From Paenibacillus sp. MMS20-IR301 (GTDB taxonomy: Bacteria > Bacillota > Bacilli > Paenibacillales > Paenibacillaceae), in assembly GCF_032302195.1 (NCBI RefSeq), contig NZ_CP135275.1, positions 1,922,001 through 1,986,000 of the forward strand: a stretch of 64,000 bases of DNA, read 5' to 3'. The notes under the pieces were generated by a model, which made no database searches, was not told the origin of the DNA, and saw nothing but the letters and a program-made list of their open reading frames with translations. Positions 61,993-64,000 of this stretch are shown one piece after another. The position numbers and the translations under genes are program-made. Position 1 is the first letter of the stretch, and every line of letters begins with the position of its first letter.

Positions 61993-64000
61993 TCAATCCG
62001 TAATCGGCGTATGACCAGCAACAATCAGCATATCCATATGCCGGGCATGGCGGAGCAGATAATGGACGAAGCTCTGCTTGATCAATGAACGCCACAGGGA
62101 CTTGCGTGATTGGCCGATGATCAGCTGTGTCGCCCCGGTCTCATTCATCCGCTGCAGCAGATGCTTATGCAGGTGCTTTGGGCTGCCCGCCTCCGTAATT
62201 TCCATCACTCCGCCCAGCCGCTCCGTGAGCTGCCGTAACGTCTCCAGCCGCTTCTCTTCGTCATCACTTTGCTTGTAAGCGCAGTGCACATAATGTACAC
62301 GCCACTGCGCCTTCAGCCGGTGGGCAAGCCGGAAGCCGCGGCGGATCAGCCGCTCTGCCTGCGGTCCCGTGTCCACGCAGACGAAGATCATCTCGCGCCG
62401 GCTCCAGGGCCCGCGCAGCGAGGTCTCGCGGTCCCAGGCTTCGAGCCGCTCATCCACATCATCGGCAATCTCGCGGAGAGCAAGCTCCCGCAGCGCGATC
62501 AGATTGCCTAGCTTGAAGAACGACTCCAGCGCCTGGTTCACCTTCTCGCTGGCGTAGATTTTCCCTTCCCGCATCCGCTGCTGCAGCATCTGCGGGGTCA
62601 CGTCGATCAGCTCCACCTCGCTGGCCATCCGCAGAATCGCGTCCGGTACCGTCTCCCGGACCCGCACCCCGGTCAACTGCTGTACCGCATCGTTCAGACT
62701 CTCCAGATGCTGCACGTTGACCGTGGTGATGACGGAGATGCCGTGCTCCAGCAGCCGGATAACATCCTCATACCGCTTCTTCGTCCGGCTGCCGGGAACA
62801 TTGGTATGGGCCAGCTCATCCACCAGTACGACCTCAGGTTGCCGGGCAATGATGGCTTCAGTATCCATTTCCGTCAGTCCGGCTGACTGATACTGAATCC
62901 GGGCCCGCGGGATCATCTCCAGTCCACCGATTTGTCCTTGTGTCTCCAGCCTGCCGTGGGTTTCCAGCAGGCCGATAACAACATCTATGCCCTTGTTCAG
63001 GAGCAGGTTGCCTTCCTGGAGCATTTTGTAGGTTTTGCCGACTCCGGGAGCAGCGCCGATATAGACCTTGAACGTCCCCCGGCGGATTGTCTCGATCCGC
63101 TGCTCCAGCTCCCTGCCGGTCAGGCGGTGGAACGGCTCTGCTGCCTTCTCCGCTGCCGGCCGGACCGGCAGAATCCGTTCCCCCTCCTGCTCCGCCCGGT
63201 CAGCCATCAGGAAGATATCGATATTCCTGGTCTTGCGCAGGACACGGCTGGTGATCGGGCCCTGCCACTTCTCCTGCCAGCGGCTCTTCTGTGAATGGCC
63301 CATCACAATCCGGGTGACATTGTTCTGAGTCGCGTATTGCACGAGCTTAGCGGGCAGCTGCCGCAGGCGAAGCAGCTCCAGCTCTTCAAATCTGGCACTG
63401 ATCCGCTCTGTCAGCTTGAGAATCGAACGCTTGAACACCTGCTGCTCTTTCGTCAGCGGGCGGCTGCGCAAGACGAAGGTAACGATGACCAGATCCCCGG
63501 AGAGCCGCTTGGCAATCTGCTGGCCTCTGCGGATATAGAGCGAGCCGTTCCAGTGATACTGGGCTGAGACAAGAATCCGCTCTGCTGCTCCGGACGGGCC
63601 AAGCAGCCCTTCCGCTTCACGGTGCTTCTCCAGCGAGTCATTGACGCCCTCCGCCATGAGCCGCAGCGCCAGCTCACGGAGCACCCCAAGATTTCCCCGG
63701 CGTAGGAGCGCCGGATGCACGCCATCTCCAAGCACCCCCTCCTCCATCCGCTTCAGGATCGTTTCCGGGGAGACATCTATCAGCCTTACTTCATCGGCGA
63801 GCTCCAGCGTATTCAGCGGCACCGTTTCGCCCGCACGGATACCCGTCATCTCATAGATCAGTTCACCAACTCCGGCCAGCTCATACACATTAACTGTTGT
63901 AATGACACTGATGCCATGATCCATCAGATAATGGATGTCCTCCAGCCGGGTCGGGTAAGCTGCTCCCTCCCGGTTGCGGTGCGCCAGCCCGTCGACCAGC
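61993..64000 (-). CDS. KdpD-type sensor protein with duplicated module, no kinase (partial)
   Basis: The frame runs past the window end. It holds the tail of one KdpD sensor module (ends with VSVIT-like HGISVITTVNV and a UspA-like domain with IVMGHSQKS), then a second complete module: Walker A GAAPGVGKTYK, LLETHGR, VDELAHTNVPGS, VQHLESLND, and a UspA domain with LIIGQSRKS. The protein ends at ITD without HAMP, HisKA or ATPase. In KdpD these parts sense K+ and c-di-AMP. Stand-alone forms may act on a partner kinase or on a KdpABC pump outside the window. Confidence 0.85.
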   Translation of the reverse strand, partial: LVDGLAHRNREGAAYPTRLEDIHYLMDHGISVITTVNVYELAGVGELIYEMTGIRAGETVPLNTLELADEVRLIDVSPETILKRMEEGVLGDGVHPALLRRGNLGVLRELALRLMAEGVNDSLEKHREAEGLLGPSGAAERILVSAQYHWNGSLYIRRGQQIAKRLSGDLVIVTFVLRSRPLTKEQQVFKRSILKLTERISARFEELELLRLRQLPAKLVQYATQNNVTRIVMGHSQKSRWQEKWQGPITSRVLRKTRNIDIFLMADRAEQEGERILPVRPAAEKAAEPFHRLTGRELEQRIETIRRGTFKVYIGAAPGVGKTYKMLQEGNLLLNKGIDVVIGLLETHGRLETQGQIGGLEMIPRARIQYQSAGLTEMDTEAIIARQPEVVLVDELAHTNVPGSRTKKRYEDVIRLLEHGISVITTVNVQHLESLNDAVQQLTGVRVRETVPDAILRMASEVELIDVTPQMLQQRMREGKIYASEKVNQALESFFKLGNLIALRELALREIADDVDERLEAWDRETSLRGPWSRREMIFVCVDTGPQAERLIRRGFRLAHRLKAQWRVHYVHCAYKQSDDEEKRLETLRQLTERLGGVMEITEAGSPKHLHKHLLQRMNETGATQLIIGQSRKSLWRSLIKQSFVHYLLRHARHMDMLIVAGHTPITD

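Overview
The window looks like a chromosome segment of a Paenibacillus-type Firmicute. The evidence is moderately high GC, strong AGGAGG ribosome binding sites, YesM/YesN two-component pairs next to sugar ABC importers, many glycosidases and AraC regulators, and a processive glycolipid glucosyltransferase. Almost all genes lie on the minus strand. No rRNA, tRNA, complete insertion sequence, prophage or CRISPR array was found.

Layout. 0.1-3.3 kb: two Gfo/Idh/MocA oxidoreductases divergent from an RpiR regulator. 3.3-6.6 kb: OmpR-type two-component system with an AI-2E family membrane protein. 6.8-9.2 kb: a UgtP-like glucosyltransferase overlapping an MFS transporter, an arrangement that recalls YpfP-LtaA. 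9.3-9.9 kb: a decayed ABC ATPase gene joined to a dispersed repeat. 10.1-16 kb: a second two-component system, YuiD, a polytopic GT-C-like protein, a receiver-less winged-helix regulator and an anchored MgtE-N-like protein. 16-26 kb: sugar operon (two permeases, binding lipoprotein, YesM, YesN, GH2 enzyme). 26-29.8 kb: intergenic repeat, two aldo/keto reductases and a divergent AraC regulator. 29.8-31.5 kb: an ABC-F ribosome-protection gene behind a promoter and a clear attenuator. 31.6-47 kb: a HAD phosphatase, then a long minus-strand catabolic region with a dipeptide-type ABC importer, two amidohydrolases, class V aminotransferase, FAD amine oxidase, alpha/beta hydrolase, cupin, and a 1035-residue GNAT fusion. 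47-50.7 kb: response regulator, kinase, phosphatidylserine synthase and DedA in one operon. 50.7-52.1 kb: a tandem array of nine perfect hairpins, then an AT-rich two-gene islet whose second product resembles EF-Tu domain III. 52-56.6 kb: heterodimeric ABC exporter, nitroreductase, and a small His-rich protein behind a nested palindromic operator. 56.8-61.8 kb: GH1 and GH5-like glycosidases, an AraC regulator and a PanE-like reductase. 62-64 kb: a KdpD-type protein with two sensor modules and no kinase, cut by the window edge.

The most unusual structures are the nine-hairpin array at 50773-51211, the AT-rich islet beside it, the ABC-F attenuator, an inverted pair of about 330-bp intergenic repeats 25 kb apart, the GNAT giant fusion and the duplicated KdpD sensor. 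All functional statements rest on motif reading and family knowledge; no database search was possible.
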